Assembly (NCBI RefSeq): GCF_000021985.1
Contig: NC_011901.1
Coordinates: 2,170,001-2,234,000 of the forward strand
Source of the DNA: Thioalkalivibrio sulfidiphilus HL-EbGr7
GTDB taxonomy: Bacteria > Pseudomonadota > Gammaproteobacteria > Ectothiorhodospirales > Ectothiorhodospiraceae
Length of the DNA: 64,000 nt
Reading direction: 5' to 3'
The translations under genes and the position numbers were made by a program. Under the pieces are notes generated by a model. The model saw nothing but the letters and a program-made list of their open reading frames with translations. It did not search any database and was not told where the DNA came from. Shown here one piece after another: positions 1-10,278 of the stretch (the stretch's first letter is position 1; every line of letters starts with the position of its first letter).

Positions 1-53
1 GCAATCCCTTCATGCAACATCCGGGCGGGTGTTCCTGACAGGACGCCCGGCCC

Positions 54-542
54 TTATCCCAGCAACGCTGGATTGAGCCGCCAGATCGTATAACTGAGCG
101 CCGTGGCAAAGCTGACCCAGGCCAGGTAAGGCACCAGCAGCAGACCCGCCAGCGGACGAACCCGCCAGAAGACGATCAGCGTCGCCAGCACCAGGCACCA
201 GAGCACCAGGATCTCCAGGAAGGCGAGCAGACCCAGACGCCAGACGAAGAACAGCCAGGTCCAGAGCACGTTGGCGCCCAGCTGCACCAGGAACAGGATC
301 AGCGCCTGGTTGCCCAGGGCATCCCGCCGCTGCCACACCAGCCAGGCGGCAACGCCCATCATCAGGTACAGCAGCGTCCACACCGGCCCGAACAGCCAGC
401 CCGGCGGCGCCCAGGCGGGGCGCTGGAGTTGCTGGTAGAAGCTCCCGGCATCGGCGGAGGCCAAGCCCGCCAGGGCGGCGGCCGCGAAGCTGACCAGCAG
501 CCATGCCATCAGGCCGAGACCATTGCGCCAGGTGGCAGTCAT
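54..542 (-). CDS. tspO: TspO/MBR family membrane protein
   Basis: This 162-residue protein is predicted to be an inner-membrane TspO/MBR (tryptophan-rich sensory) protein, a five-helix family that binds porphyrins and related hydrophobic ligands. Visible family marks are WAPP at residues 44-47, FGPVW at 51-55, the Trp-rich NVLWTWLFF at 91-99 and a C-terminal PYLAWVSFA stretch. The length matches the usual 155-165 residues. Five hydrophobic segments can be traced. It starts with ATG. It stands alone, transcribed in the same direction as mscL but separated from it by a strong terminator. Its ligand and physiological role cannot be read from the sequence. Confidence 0.93.
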   Translation of the reverse strand: MTATWRNGLGLMAWLLVSFAAAALAGLASADAGSFYQQLQRPAWAPPGWLFGPVWTLLYLMMGVAAWLVWQRRDALGNQALILFLVQLGANVLWTWLFFVWRLGLLAFLEILVLWCLVLATLIVFWRVRPLAGLLLVPYLAWVSFATALSYTIWRLNPALLG

Positions 543-565
543 GGGATGTCCGTTGACAGGTCGAA

Positions 566-596
566 AGGAAAAAAGCCCGGAGCAGGCTCCGGGCTT
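566..596 (-). terminator. Rho-independent terminator downstream of mscL
   Basis: On the minus strand a GC-rich stem (GCCCGGAG paired with CTCCGGGC, 4-nt loop) is flanked by A/T pairs and followed by six T residues. It lies 11 bases after the mscL stop codon, the expected position for an intrinsic terminator. Confidence 0.85.
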
Positions 597-606
597 CCGG
601 TCAGGA

Positions 607-1011
607 TCACTTCTGCTTGAGCAGGTCGCGGATCTCGGCGAGCAGCTTCTCCTCGCTGGAAGGCTCGGGCGGGGCCGGCGGCGGGGCCGCCTCTTCCTTC
701 TTCTTCAGGGTATTGATGGCCTTGACCGCAATGAAGATGGCGAAGGCGATGATGATGAAATCGAAGATCGCCTGCAGGAACACGCCGTAGCGCAGCGTCA
801 CCTCCGCCACCCCTTCCCCGGCATGCTGGAGCGTGATGGCCAGATCACTGAAATCCACCCCGCCGATCAGCAGGCCCAGCGGCGGCATGATCACGTCGGA
901 CACGAATGATGACACGATCTTGCCGAACGCCACGCCGATGATGATACCCACCGCCATGTCCACCACATTGCCCTTGACCGCAAACTCTTTGAACTCCTTC
1001 AACATGCCCAT
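607..1011 (-). CDS. mscL: Large-conductance mechanosensitive channel MscL
   Basis: This 134-residue protein is a homopentameric inner-membrane channel that opens under membrane tension to release solutes during hypo-osmotic shock. The N-terminus [16 protein letters not shown] and the pore helix [14 protein letters not shown] (about residues 17-30) are diagnostic. A second transmembrane helix lies at about 77-97 and a charged C-terminal helix at 119-134. A Pro-rich linker ([10 protein letters not shown]) precedes the terminal bundle. An in-frame upstream codon exists, but the ATG at 1011 matches the family N-terminus and is preceded by AAGGGGAG eight bases upstream. It is monocistronic, with its own terminator. 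Confidence 0.97.
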   Translation of the reverse strand: MGMLKEFKEFAVKGNVVDMAVGIIIGVAFGKIVSSFVSDVIMPPLGLLIGGVDFSDLAITLQHAGEGVAEVTLRYGVFLQAIFDFIIIAFAIFIAVKAINTLKKKEEAAPPPAPPEPSSEEKLLAEIRDLLKQK

Positions 1012-1157
1012 TGGACACACTCCCCTTGAGAGATTGAACACCCGTTCGGCCCGCAGACTGACAGGACAAACTTGCCGTGGAACCACTAGAAGCGTAGTTC
1101 AAGAATCAGGGACAGGGAGGCACTCAAGGAACAGCAGGAGGCGATGCCGATGTCGCT

Positions 1158-2324
1158 TCACCCCAGGGCCCGTCGCAGGCGCGCCACCGCCTCCTCCAGC
1201 ACGGCAACCTCCCGCGTATAGGCAAAGCGCACATGGGCCTCGGGCCGGTGATGGCCGAAGTCCAGCCCCGGGGTGATGGCCACACCCGCCTGATCCAGCA
1301 GGCGCTCCGCCAGGCGCTGGCTGTCGGTGTCGAAGGCGCTGCTGTCGGCGTAGATGTAGAAGGCACCCTCGGGCGTCAGCGGGATGCCGAAGCCCAGTGC
1401 ACGCAGCGCGGGCAGCAGAAAATCGCGGCGTTCACGGAAGGCCTCGCGACGGGCCTCCAGGATCTCCAGTGTCTCGGGGCGGAAGGCGGCGAGCGCGGCG
1501 TGCTGGGCCGGGGTGGGCGCGGCCAGGAACAGGTTCTGGGCCAGCTTGTCGATGGGGCGCACGTAGTCTTCGGGTGCCACGATCCAGCCCAGCCGCCAGC
1601 CGGTCATGCCGAAGTACTTGGAGAAGCTGTTGATGACGAACACGTCGTCGGAGATCGACAGGGCCGTGGCGGCGGGCTCGCCGTAGACCAGGCCGTGGTA
1701 GATCTCGTCCACGATCAGGCGCCCGTCGCGCCTGGCGACCAAATCGGCCATGCGCTCAAGCTCCGCGCGGGGCACCAGGGTCCCGGTAGGGTTGGCGGGC
1801 GAGGCCACCAGGGCCGCCACAGTGCGCTCGCCCCAATGTGCTTCCAGGTGTCCGGCATTGAGCTGGTAGGCGGTCTCCGGACCCACCGGCACGGACACCG
1901 GCTCGCCCTCGAAGGTACGCACGAAATGGCGGTTGCAGGGATAACCGGGATCGGCCATGAGCACCTGGTCGCCCGGGTCCAGCAGCACGGCCATGACCAG
2001 CAGCAGGGCGCCGGAGGCACCGGGGGTGATGATGATGCGCTCCGGCGAGACCTCCACCCCGTTACGGTCCTGGTAGAAGCGGGCGATGGCCTCGCGCAGG
2101 GCCGGCAGGCCCACGGCGGGGGTGTAGTGGGTGTGGCCGTCGGCCAGCGCCCGACGCCCAGCCTCCATGATGGGCTCGGGCGTGGCAAAGTCCGGCTCGC
2201 CGATCTCCAGGTGCACGATGCTTCGCCCGGCGGCCTCAAGCCTGCGAGCCCGCGCCAGCAGGTCCATGACGTGGAAGGGTTCGATGTCCGCCATGCGGCG
2301 GGCGATGTGTGCAGGGCGTTTCAT
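1158..2324 (-). CDS. Pyridoxal-phosphate class I/II aminotransferase
   Basis: This 388-residue fold-type I PLP enzyme belongs to the AspC/AAT-like aminotransferases. Visible marks are the substrate-binding IGEPDF near residue 41, YTPAVG near 67, SPANPTG with the PLP-contacting Asn at about 178, VDEIYHGL with the Asp at 206, and SFSKYFGMTGWRLG with the Schiff-base Lys at 236. A conserved Arg for the substrate carboxylate lies near the C-terminus in HVRFAYTR. The length is normal. It is a single gene with no operon partner, so the amino-acid substrate is undetermined. Aspartate, alanine or an aromatic substrate are all possible. Confidence 0.9.
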   Translation of the reverse strand: MKRPAHIARRMADIEPFHVMDLLARARRLEAAGRSIVHLEIGEPDFATPEPIMEAGRRALADGHTHYTPAVGLPALREAIARFYQDRNGVEVSPERIIITPGASGALLLVMAVLLDPGDQVLMADPGYPCNRHFVRTFEGEPVSVPVGPETAYQLNAGHLEAHWGERTVAALVASPANPTGTLVPRAELERMADLVARRDGRLIVDEIYHGLVYGEPAATALSISDDVFVINSFSKYFGMTGWRLGWIVAPEDYVRPIDKLAQNLFLAAPTPAQHAALAAFRPETLEILEARREAFRERRDFLLPALRALGFGIPLTPEGAFYIYADSSAFDTDSQRLAERLLDQAGVAITPGLDFGHHRPEAHVRFAYTREVAVLEEAVARLRRALG

Positions 2325-2380
2325 GGCGCCATGCTAGCACGGGTGTGGTGGGTTCTTTTTACCCGTTCAAAACCAGGAAG

Positions 2381-2573
2381 TTTTGCCACAGAGGGCACAG
2401 AGGGCACAGAGGGCACAGAGAATAAGATCACTGTGCCTCTCTCTGCTGAGAGACTTTCAGCCTGCCGGGCCAATTCGGGAGCAAAACGTCCGTTTCTGAT
2501 GAGCGCCCCTTATCGTTGCCGCACAAAGTAGTGTATTTCGTTCTCTGTGACCTCTGTGACCTCTGTGGCAAAA
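2381..2573. repeat. Inverted pair of GAGGGCACA-type tandem repeats
   Basis: The left arm (2381-2422) reads TTTTGCCACA followed by about four GAGGGCACA-type 9-mers. The right arm (2541-2573) is the reverse complement, with GAGGTCACA units. About 118 bases lie between. The element fills most of the 302-bp gap between the divergent aminotransferase and M23 peptidase genes. No open reading frame with a recognisable product lies inside. Confidence 0.85.
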
Positions 2574-2626
2574 GGGGTCCTTGCCAACCAAAAGGCACAC
2601 AGGGTCGGACACTGCTCCGTGCTAGC

Positions 2627-3445
2627 ATGAGCGCCATGCGCGCGACCCTGTTCTTGATTCTCTTCCTCTGCCCCTCCCTGCTGCTGGCCTTGCCCACCGC
2701 CCTGCCCGCACCGGGCGGCGTGGCGATCCTGGACCTGGGCCCATCGCAAGATGCGCCCCGGGCCGAATTCGACGGTGAACGGGTCGCGGTGGTGCGCACA
2801 GAGAACAGCTGGCGCGCAGTGGTCGGTCTGCCCCTGTCCCTTGAGCCAGGAGACCAGCGCATCGAAGTGACCTGGCCCGACGGGCGTCGCTCGCGGCACG
2901 GCTTCACGGTGCTGCACCGTGACTATGCAGAGAGCCGCATCACCATCCGCGAGGAGCGCATGATAAGCCCGGGACCCGATGATCTAAAACGCATCGAGGC
3001 GGACCGCGTGCGCATCCGTGCAGCCCTGGCCACCTGGTCGGATGCAACGCCCGATTTCGATTTCGCCGTGCCTTCCGAGGGCCGCTTCTCCAGCGGCTTC
3101 GGCCTGCGCCGCTTCATCAACGATCAGCCACGCAATCCCCACAGCGGCCTGGACATCGCCGCGCCCGTGGGCACGCCCATCCACGCGCCCGCACCCGGGC
3201 GGGTGATCCTCACCGGGGATTTCTTCTATGCCGGCAAGGCGGTGATGCTGGACCACGGCCACGGTCTGCTGAGCTTCTACGCGCACCTGGACAGCATCGG
3301 CGTTGAGGAAGGACAACGGCTGGAACGCGGTGCGCGGCTCGGCACCATGGGCATGACCGGACGGGTCACGGGTCCACACCTGCATTGGGGGGTGTATCTC
3401 AATCGCACGCCAGTGGATCCGGAGTTGTTCTTCACGCGCCCGTGA
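2627..3445 (+). CDS. Secreted M23-family metallopeptidase
   Basis: This 272-residue predicted exported zinc peptidase has a LytM/M23 domain of the type that cleaves or regulates cleavage of peptidoglycan cross-bridges. The N-terminus MSAMRATLFLILFLC looks like a signal peptide, with cleavage near residues 22-27. The zinc ligands are visible as HSGLDIA (His172, Asp176) and HLHWGV (His253). The second catalytic His is in YAHLDS (220). The middle of the protein (28-140) is a beta-rich N-terminal region. The ATG at 2627 is chosen because it gives the signal peptide; a longer reading frame would begin inside the upstream repeat. All catalytic residues are present, so it is probably active rather than a degenerate EnvC/NlpD-type activator. 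Confidence 0.92.
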   Translation: MSAMRATLFLILFLCPSLLLALPTALPAPGGVAILDLGPSQDAPRAEFDGERVAVVRTENSWRAVVGLPLSLEPGDQRIEVTWPDGRRSRHGFTVLHRDYAESRITIREERMISPGPDDLKRIEADRVRIRAALATWSDATPDFDFAVPSEGRFSSGFGLRRFINDQPRNPHSGLDIAAPVGTPIHAPAPGRVILTGDFFYAGKAVMLDHGHGLLSFYAHLDSIGVEEGQRLERGARLGTMGMTGRVTGPHLHWGVYLNRTPVDPELFFTRP

Positions 3446-3480
3446 GCCGTAGATCGGAGATGCTCCGGACGGATCTGTAA

Positions 3481-3565
3481 ACGCAGAGGACGCAAAGACG
3501 CGGAGAGCGCAGAGTATTATTCATGAAAACCCTTTGCGCTCTCTGCGTCTTTGCGTCCTCTGCGT
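3481..3565. repeat. Long near-perfect hairpin, ACGCAGAGGACGCAAAGACGC family
   Basis: The arm 3481-3514 pairs with 3536-3565, with about one mismatch over 30 bases and a loop of about 21 bases. It lies between the convergent genes for the M23 peptidase and Der and could end transcription from both sides. It has the same design as the other repeat hairpins in this window but a different sequence. Confidence 0.85.
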
Positions 3566-3594
3566 GATGAGCGCTGCGCCATCGCCTCAGCCGA

Positions 3595-3620
3595 TTCGCG
3601 GCGGGGTCGCCGCTCCTGCA
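3595..3620 (-). repeat. REP-like palindrome GCAGGAGCGGCGACCCCGCC
   Basis: Read on the minus strand this is TGCAGGAGCGGCGACC followed by CCGCCGCGAA, an imperfect palindrome. The same unit recurs at 27157-27180 and 35011-35034. It resembles the GTAGGAGCGGC REP families of gammaproteobacteria. Confidence 0.75.
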
Positions 3621-3695
3621 GGGAAGATCCAGTCGCCGGATGCGCTGCGCTTATCCGGCCTACTTTCCCGCACCTTACGCCTACCTCCTAACGCC

Positions 3696-5090
3696 TCACT
3701 TCTTCTTCGCGTGTCGCATCATGCGCTTGCGCTTGTACTGCTGACGCGGCGTGAGCACGTTGCGCTTGCCGGCGTAGGGGTTTTCGCCGGTCTTGAATTC
3801 CAGGCGGATGGGGGTGCCCACCAGCTTGAGGTGCTGGCGGAAGTGGTTGCTGAGGTAGCGCTTGTAGCTGCCGGGCAGCCGCTCGGTCATGTTGCCGTGG
3901 ATGACGATGATCGGCGGGTTCTGGCCACCCTGGTGGGCGTAGCGCAGCTTCACGCGACGACCGGACACCAGCGGCGGCTGGTGAGCCACCATGGCGCTTT
4001 CCAGCAGCTTGGTGAGATGGTTGGTGGAGACCTTGATGAAGGCGGAATCGTAGGCCCGCTTCACGTGGGCGAAGAGGTCGCCCACCCCGGTGCCGTGCAG
4101 CGCCGAGATGAAGCGCTTCTCGGCGAAGTCCAGGAACGGCAGCTTGAGATCCAGCTCGTGGCGGATGCGGTCACGCTGGTCCGGGTCCAGGCCGTCCCAC
4201 TTGTTGATGGCCACCACCAGGGCGCGGCCGGCGTCCAGCACCACGCCCAGCAGGTGCGCGTCCTGCTCGGAGATGCCCTCCCGGGCATCCAGCACCATCA
4301 CCACCACGTGGGCGGCGTCGATGGCCTGCAGGGTCTTCACCACGCTGAACTTCTCGATGGCCTCGTGCACCCGGGAACGGCGCCGCACGCCGGCCGTGTC
4401 GATCAGGGTGTACTGCTGGCCGTCGCGCTCGAAGGGGATGAAGATGCTGTCCCGGGTGGTGCCGGGGATCTCGGTGGCGACGACCCGCTCCTCGCCCAGG
4501 ATGCGGTTGATCAGCGTCGACTTGCCGGCGTTGGGCCGGCCCACGAAGGCGATGCGGATACCCGGCCAGCGCTCCGCCTCCGCCTGGATCTCCTCCACCT
4601 CCGGCAGCAGCGCGTGCACGGCGTTCATCAGGCCCAGCACGCCGCGTCCATGGGTCGCCGCAATGGGGATCGGGGCACCGAAGCCCAGGGCATGGAACTC
4701 GGCCATGGCCTGGTCGGCGTCCACGCCGTCGGTCTTGTTGACCACCAGCAGCACCTTCTTGCCCTGGGTACGCAGGGACCGCGCGATGGCCTGGTCCGCC
4801 GCCGTGAGTCCCTCGCGGCCGTCCACCAGGAACAGCACCACGTCGGACTCGTCGATGGCCTGCTGGGTCTGGCGGGCCATGAGGTTGTCCAGGGTCTCCG
4901 CCTCGCCGGACAGGCCGCCGGTGTCCACCACCATGTAGGGGAAGCCCCCGACCCGGCCCGGGCCGTACTGACGGTCACGGGTCAGGCCCGGGAAGTCTGC
5001 CACGAGGGCATCCCGGGAACGGGTCAGCTGGTTGAACAGGGTGGACTTGCCCACATTGGGGCGGCCCACCAGGGCGATGACCGGAAGCAT
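3696..5090 (-). CDS. der: Ribosome-associated GTPase Der (EngA)
   Basis: This 464-residue essential GTPase, with tandem G domains, is needed for 50S subunit maturation. G domain 1 shows GRPNVGKST (9-17), DTGG (56-59) and NKTD (118-121). G domain 2 shows GRPNAGKST (184-192), DTAG (231-234) and NKWD (296-299). The remaining C-terminal region is the KH-like domain, ending in a Lys/Arg-rich tail [12 protein letters not shown]. The length is typical of the gammaproteobacterial protein. It is the last gene of the rlmN-pilW-rodZ-hisS-yfgM-bamB-der run, about 60 bases after bamB. The ATG start is clear. Confidence 0.98.
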   Translation of the reverse strand: MLPVIALVGRPNVGKSTLFNQLTRSRDALVADFPGLTRDRQYGPGRVGGFPYMVVDTGGLSGEAETLDNLMARQTQQAIDESDVVLFLVDGREGLTAADQAIARSLRTQGKKVLLVVNKTDGVDADQAMAEFHALGFGAPIPIAATHGRGVLGLMNAVHALLPEVEEIQAEAERWPGIRIAFVGRPNAGKSTLINRILGEERVVATEIPGTTRDSIFIPFERDGQQYTLIDTAGVRRRSRVHEAIEKFSVVKTLQAIDAAHVVVMVLDAREGISEQDAHLLGVVLDAGRALVVAINKWDGLDPDQRDRIRHELDLKLPFLDFAEKRFISALHGTGVGDLFAHVKRAYDSAFIKVSTNHLTKLLESAMVAHQPPLVSGRRVKLRYAHQGGQNPPIIVIHGNMTERLPGSYKRYLSNHFRQHLKLVGTPIRLEFKTGENPYAGKRNVLTPRQQYKRKRMMRHAKKK

Positions 5091-5149
5091 GGCGTTGTCA
5101 GTGGTCCGTTGTCAGTGATCCCCGGGGAAACGGATCCACGGGGAGAAAA

Positions 5150-6352
5150 TCATTCGCTGTCCGACCAGCGGGCGCGTCGGCCACCTTCAGGCACCACGGC
5201 GGAGAGCCTGCCGCCGTTACCCAGTACGTACAGTCGTCCCTCGTGCACGATGGGCCGGGACATGAGGCCGGAGGAATCGGTGCGCAGGCGGCCCACCAGA
5301 CTGCCGTCCTCCCGGGACAGCCAGTGCAGGTAGCCCTCGTAGTCACCCACCACCACGTGATCACCCAGCACCGCCGGCGCAGTCACGCCGCGCAGGCGCA
5401 GCAGTTCCTGCTGCCAGAGGGTGCCGCCGCTGTTGCGGTCCAGGGCCCAGACGTGGCCCTCGGCATCGGTGATGAACACCTGGTTGCCGCCCACGGCCAG
5501 ACCGCGATGGGAGGAGAAGTTGCGCTCCCACAGGATACGGCCATCGGCCAGGCTCAGGGCCGCCACGCGCCCCTGATAGGCGACGGCGTAGACGCGGCCG
5601 TCGGCCACGACGATATGGCCGTCCACGTCCACCATGCGTTCCAGCTCGGAACGGCCGCTGGGCACGGCCAGGGCGGTCTCCCAGAGCACGTTGCCCCGGC
5701 CCAGCCCGAGGCTCAGCACGCGGCCGTTGTCGAAGCCGACGATCACGCGCCCCGGGACCATCACCGGCTGGCCCACGCCGCGCAGGCTCAGCGCCGGGGT
5801 GGTGCGACCCGCCAGCCAGTCCGGCTCGCCGGTGCCGGCGTGCAGCGCGTGCACGCGTCCGTCGTTGGTGCGCGCCACGACCCGATCCTGGCTCACGCTG
5901 GAGATGGCCATCACCTCGCTGGACAGGCGCCGGCTCCACAGCATCTCGCCGCTCTCCATGTCGAGCGCAATGATCTCGCCCTTGGCGGTACCGACCATCA
6001 CCAGGCCGTCGCCGCCACCCACGCCGCCGGTGACCGGCACCGACAGGTTCACGGACCAGCGCTGCCGGCCGTCCTCGGCATTGACCGCCGTGACCCGGCC
6101 CTCGGCATCGGTCACGTAGACGCCGTCCCCGAAGCGCATCGGCACCAGGTAGACATAGAACCGGCCCACACCACCCCCGGTATCGCGATTCCACACGGTG
6201 GAGGGCAACACGGTCCGGGTGTAATCGGGCAGCGGCGCGGGCGGCTCGGTGTTGTCCCGGGAGAATGTGCCGCAGCCGCCCAAGAGCAGCGCCGCGCCCA
6301 GCAGCGCCACCCGCAGGGAGGACCGGGAAGCGAAGATGCTCATGAATCTCAT
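5150..6352 (-). CDS. bamB: Outer membrane assembly lipoprotein BamB
   Basis: This 400-residue lipoprotein of the BAM complex has an eight-bladed PQQ-type beta-propeller that binds BamA during outer-membrane protein insertion. The N-terminus has a signal sequence with the lipobox LLGGC, giving a lipidated Cys at about residue 27. Repeated propeller strands of the form DGRxxWxxxL can be followed along the protein. The ATG at 6352 overlaps the yfgM stop as ATGA, which favours translational coupling; an ATG three codons later is an alternative. Its place between yfgM and der matches the standard gammaproteobacterial order. Confidence 0.95.
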   Translation of the reverse strand: MRFMSIFASRSSLRVALLGAALLLGGCGTFSRDNTEPPAPLPDYTRTVLPSTVWNRDTGGGVGRFYVYLVPMRFGDGVYVTDAEGRVTAVNAEDGRQRWSVNLSVPVTGGVGGGDGLVMVGTAKGEIIALDMESGEMLWSRRLSSEVMAISSVSQDRVVARTNDGRVHALHAGTGEPDWLAGRTTPALSLRGVGQPVMVPGRVIVGFDNGRVLSLGLGRGNVLWETALAVPSGRSELERMVDVDGHIVVADGRVYAVAYQGRVAALSLADGRILWERNFSSHRGLAVGGNQVFITDAEGHVWALDRNSGGTLWQQELLRLRGVTAPAVLGDHVVVGDYEGYLHWLSREDGSLVGRLRTDSSGLMSRPIVHEGRLYVLGNGGRLSAVVPEGGRRARWSDSE

Positions 6353-6978
6353 GCGCCGGGTACCGCCACGTCGTCGCGCTTCATCTGCAGGAACTCGGTG
6401 CCGCCCATGGAGGCGGCGATGGCGCGGTCATAGGCGGCACGGGCCTGATCCCGGTCGCCCTTGGCGCGCCAGGCATCGCCGCGCACCTCTTCCACCAGCG
6501 CCTCGAAGCCCTGGGGATGGCTGCCGGCCACCGTCTCCAGGGCCTCGTCGGCACGCTCCAGGGCGACCAGCACCCGGGCCAGACGCACCCGCGCGGTCCA
6601 GGTCACTTCCTCGCTGCGCCCCTGGCCGATGGCCCAGCGCAGGTTCTCCTCGGCGGAATCCAGTTCGCCTCGGGCGGCCTGCAGGCGGGCCAGTTCCAGG
6701 GCCGCGAGCGGGGCGTAAGGGGTCCTGGCATAGTCGGCGCGCAACAGGTCCGCCTGCTGCCGGGCCTGCTCCAGGTCACCGGCACGGGAGGCGCGATCCA
6801 CCGCCAGGAACAGGTCCGAGGCGCGCTCGGCGCGGGTTTCGTTCAGGTCCACCCAGTAGCGCCAGCCGAACAGGCCGCCCACGCCCAGCACGATGCCGGC
6901 GATCACCGCCTTGCCGTTTTCCTGCCACCATTTTTTGATGGCCTCGACCTTTTCCTCGTCTGTCGTGTACTCGCTCAC
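6349..6978 (-). CDS. yfgM: YfgM family tetratricopeptide protein, ancillary SecYEG subunit
   Basis: This 209-residue inner-membrane protein has a short cytoplasmic N-terminus, one transmembrane helix at about 24-41 (AVIAGIVLGVGGLFGW) and a periplasmic TPR-like helical domain. In Escherichia coli YfgM associates with the SecYEG translocon and PpiD and assists periplasmic folding. The N-terminal pattern TDEEKVEAIKKWWQENGK is typical. The start is GTG at 6978, preceded by GGAGAAGG. It follows hisS by about 240 bases that contain nested repeats, and its stop overlaps the bamB start. Confidence 0.92.
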   Translation of the reverse strand: MSEYTTDEEKVEAIKKWWQENGKAVIAGIVLGVGGLFGWRYWVDLNETRAERASDLFLAVDRASRAGDLEQARQQADLLRADYARTPYAPLAALELARLQAARGELDSAEENLRWAIGQGRSEEVTWTARVRLARVLVALERADEALETVAGSHPQGFEALVEEVRGDAWRAKGDRDQARAAYDRAIAASMGGTEFLQMKRDDVAVPGA

Positions 6979-7044
6979 TGAGCCTTCTCCACTTGCTGCT
7001 GTTGTTTGTCACTGACACGTTTGGCGTCAGGAAGATCCAATGCG

Positions 7045-7207
7045 TTTTTTTGCCACAGAGGGCACAGAGGACACAGAGAACTCAAACATTCTTTCCTCGT
7101 GGGTCGGGCTTCAGCCCGACACAACGGTGTCCTGATCAGACTGCGATAGTCGGCCTGAAGTCCGACCTACAGAGTCTTGTCTCTGTGTCCTCTGTGACCT
7201 CTGCGGC
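7045..7207. repeat. Inverted TTTTGCCACAGAGG repeat arms enclosing a REP pair
   Basis: The left arm 7045-7080 (TTTGCCACAGAGGGCACAGA and onward) has its inverted counterpart at 7181-7207. It is the same family as 2381-2573. Two palindromic units, 7103-7120 and 7149-7170, sit between the arms. The element separates yfgM from hisS. Confidence 0.85.
7103..7170. repeat. REP doublet, GTCGGGCTTCAGCCCGAC type
   Basis: A perfect palindrome GTCGGGCTTCAGCCCGAC (7103-7120) is followed by GTCGGCCTGAAGTCCGAC plus CTAC (7149-7170). The same paired arrangement occurs at 12143-12211, and an ACTGCG segment precedes the second unit in both. This is the layout of a BIME-like REP pair. Confidence 0.8.
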
Positions 7208-7219
7208 TAAACAAGCTTT

Positions 7220-8494
<1,275 letters not shown>

Positions 8495-8534
8495 GGTGTT
8501 CGGGGTCGTGATCCGGGAATGCGTACCCTGAGGC

Positions 8535-9512
8535 TCAGGGTCGTTCGAGGGTGAATCGGGCGGTGTTGTCGGTGCGGGCATGGCGCGCGGCATCGTAGCT
8601 GCTGCCATCGTGCTCGATGCGCACGCCCGGGGCGTTGCCCAGGAACACCCGGTAGGGAGGCACCCCTTCCAGGCGCCGCTCGGTGCCTTCGCGCATCAGC
8701 CCCACCAGCAGGCTTTCACCACGGGCGTCGCTGATCTCCACCCAGGAGTCCTCGGCGAAACGCAGCACGAGCACGCTGCCGTTCGCGGCTGGCGGGGTGG
8801 CCGGCGCCGGGGCGGGTGCAGGCTGAGCCCTCGGTGCTGGCGGGGGTGGCGCGGGTGTCGGGACCGGCAGAGATGCCGCGGGGGGCTCTTCCACGGGCAT
8901 GTGGGTCTCGGGGAGCAAGGGCTCGGCGTCTCCTGCCAGGGGCGGCCGTGTTTCGGGGATCGCTGCATCGGGGATCGCTGCATCAGGTTCCGCGCGCAGG
9001 ACCGGTTCCGGCGGGGCAGGCGTCTGCAGGGCCAGGGGCGCGCGGGTGGTCGGTTCCTCGTCACGGGCACCCGTGAGGACGTCCTGCCCCTCGAACCAGC
9101 CGTAGGCGATCAGGCCCGCCAGCGCCACCAGGATGAGCAGGCCCAGCAGATAAGGCGCCCGGCGGTGCCCCCGGTTCGCCGGCGCCACGCCGGATCGGGC
9201 CACGGCGGGCGGGACGTCGAGTTTGGGCTCGGACAGGCCCTGGGCATCGTAGGCCTCGATCAGGGGTGCGGCGTCGATGTTGAGGGCGCGGGCAGCGGCG
9301 CGCAGATAGCCACGCACGTAGGCCGGCTGGGGCAGGCTGTCGTAACGGTCCCCTTCTAGGTCCTCGATGAGCCCCACGCCCAGGTGCAAACGGCTGGCCA
9401 GTTCCCCGGTGCTGAGGCCCGCGGCCTCGCGGGCGCGGCGCAGTTCCGCGCCGGGTCCGGGTACCCGACGAACAGGTTCCTGGCCGGTGTCTGCGTCGCG
9501 CTCAGCGGCCAC
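8535..9512 (-). CDS. rodZ: Cytoskeleton protein RodZ
   Basis: This 325-residue bitopic inner-membrane protein links MreB filaments to the cell-wall elongation machinery. The order is a cytoplasmic Xre-like helix-turn-helix domain (about 25-90, [20 protein letters not shown]), one transmembrane helix at about 130-150 ([18 protein letters not shown]), a long Pro/Ala-rich periplasmic linker and a C-terminal DUF4115 beta domain ([15 protein letters not shown]). The start is GTG at 9512, overlapping the end of pilW by 11 bases. The linker contains duplicated short units such as two adjacent copies encoding AIPDAAIP. Confidence 0.94.
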   Translation of the reverse strand: MAAERDADTGQEPVRRVPGPGAELRRAREAAGLSTGELASRLHLGVGLIEDLEGDRYDSLPQPAYVRGYLRAAARALNIDAAPLIEAYDAQGLSEPKLDVPPAVARSGVAPANRGHRRAPYLLGLLILVALAGLIAYGWFEGQDVLTGARDEEPTTRAPLALQTPAPPEPVLRAEPDAAIPDAAIPETRPPLAGDAEPLLPETHMPVEEPPAASLPVPTPAPPPPAPRAQPAPAPAPATPPAANGSVLVLRFAEDSWVEISDARGESLLVGLMREGTERRLEGVPPYRVFLGNAPGVRIEHDGSSYDAARHARTDNTARFTLERP

Positions 9513-10278
9513 GTCGTTCCAGCTCCAGCAGCGCTGCGGTCTGGCGGGAATCCGGGAAACGCTCCTTCAGGCGCACGGAACAGTTGCCCGCCGCCTCGTG
9601 GTTGCGCATGGCGGTTTCCGCCTGGTAGCAGAGCCACAGGGTCTCGGCGGTGTGCTCCTGCTCGGCGGTGAAGCGCGACAGGAAGGCGCGGGTCTGCAGG
9701 TAGCGCTCCGCCTGGAAGGTCAGGCGCGCCATCTCCAGCAGGGCCGGGGTGTAGCGCGGGTTGTTGTCCAGGGCGCGGCGCAGGTATTCCTCCGCCTTGG
9801 CGTTATCACCGGTCTCCATTACGCACACGCCGGCATTGGTCAGGGCCTGCTCCGGTGTCCGGTAGAAGGGATTGGCCAGTGCCTTGTCGAAGGCGCGCTG
9901 GGCGTCGGCCTTGCGGCCCTGGGCGCACAGGAAGCTGCCGTAGTTGTTCCAGGTGAAGGAGTCTTCCGCGTCCAGTTCCAGGGCGCGCTTGAAGTGACGC
10001 TCGGCGTTCTCGGGGTTGTTGAGCCGGACCTGCAGCAGCGCGAAGGCGCTGTGGGCCTGGGAATAGCGCGGATCGACCTCCAGCGCCCGGTTCAGGTTGA
10101 TGCGTGCCTGCTCCAGGTTGTTGTTGGACAGGTAGTGCAGGCCCAGGTCCACGTTGATGGCGGCGGCACGCCGGTCACGCTCGCGGCTCTCGGTGGTGGG
10201 CTGTGAGGCGCAGCCGCCCAGCAGCAGGGCAAGCAGCAATCCAAACAGGGTCCAGCGGTGCCACGAGACATGCATCAT
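9502..10278 (-). CDS. pilW: Type IV pilus biogenesis lipoprotein PilW/PilF (TPR)
   Basis: This 258-residue lipoprotein has the lipobox LLGGC (Cys at about 23) and TPR repeats from about 40 to 240. In Pseudomonas, PilF (PilW in Neisseria) is the pilotin that carries the PilQ secretin to the outer membrane. The TPR signatures are clear in [21 protein letters not shown] and in [19 protein letters not shown] begins the gene and overlaps the rlmN stop as ATGA. The gene order rlmN-pilW-rodZ is standard. Confidence 0.93.
   Translation of the reverse strand: MMHVSWHRWTLFGLLLALLLGGCASQPTTESRERDRRAAAINVDLGLHYLSNNNLEQARINLNRALEVDPRYSQAHSAFALLQVRLNNPENAERHFKRALELDAEDSFTWNNYGSFLCAQGRKADAQRAFDKALANPFYRTPEQALTNAGVCVMETGDNAKAEEYLRRALDNNPRYTPALLEMARLTFQAERYLQTRAFLSRFTAEQEHTAETLWLCYQAETAMRNHEAAGNCSVRLKERFPDSRQTAALLELERRGR

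Noticed and set aside
21-50. Terminator for tspO from the CCGGGCG/CGCCCGG arms
   Set aside because: A stem exists, but the loop is long and no T-run follows on the minus strand.
5091-5125. GTCAGTG-type heptamers between der and bamB
   Set aside because: Only two imperfect units occur here (GTCAGTG, GTCCGTT, GTCAGTG), too few to count as an array.
3534-5333. Long plus-strand open frame opposite der
   Set aside because: It overlaps Der on the other strand and shows no domain. It begins in a repeat hairpin.
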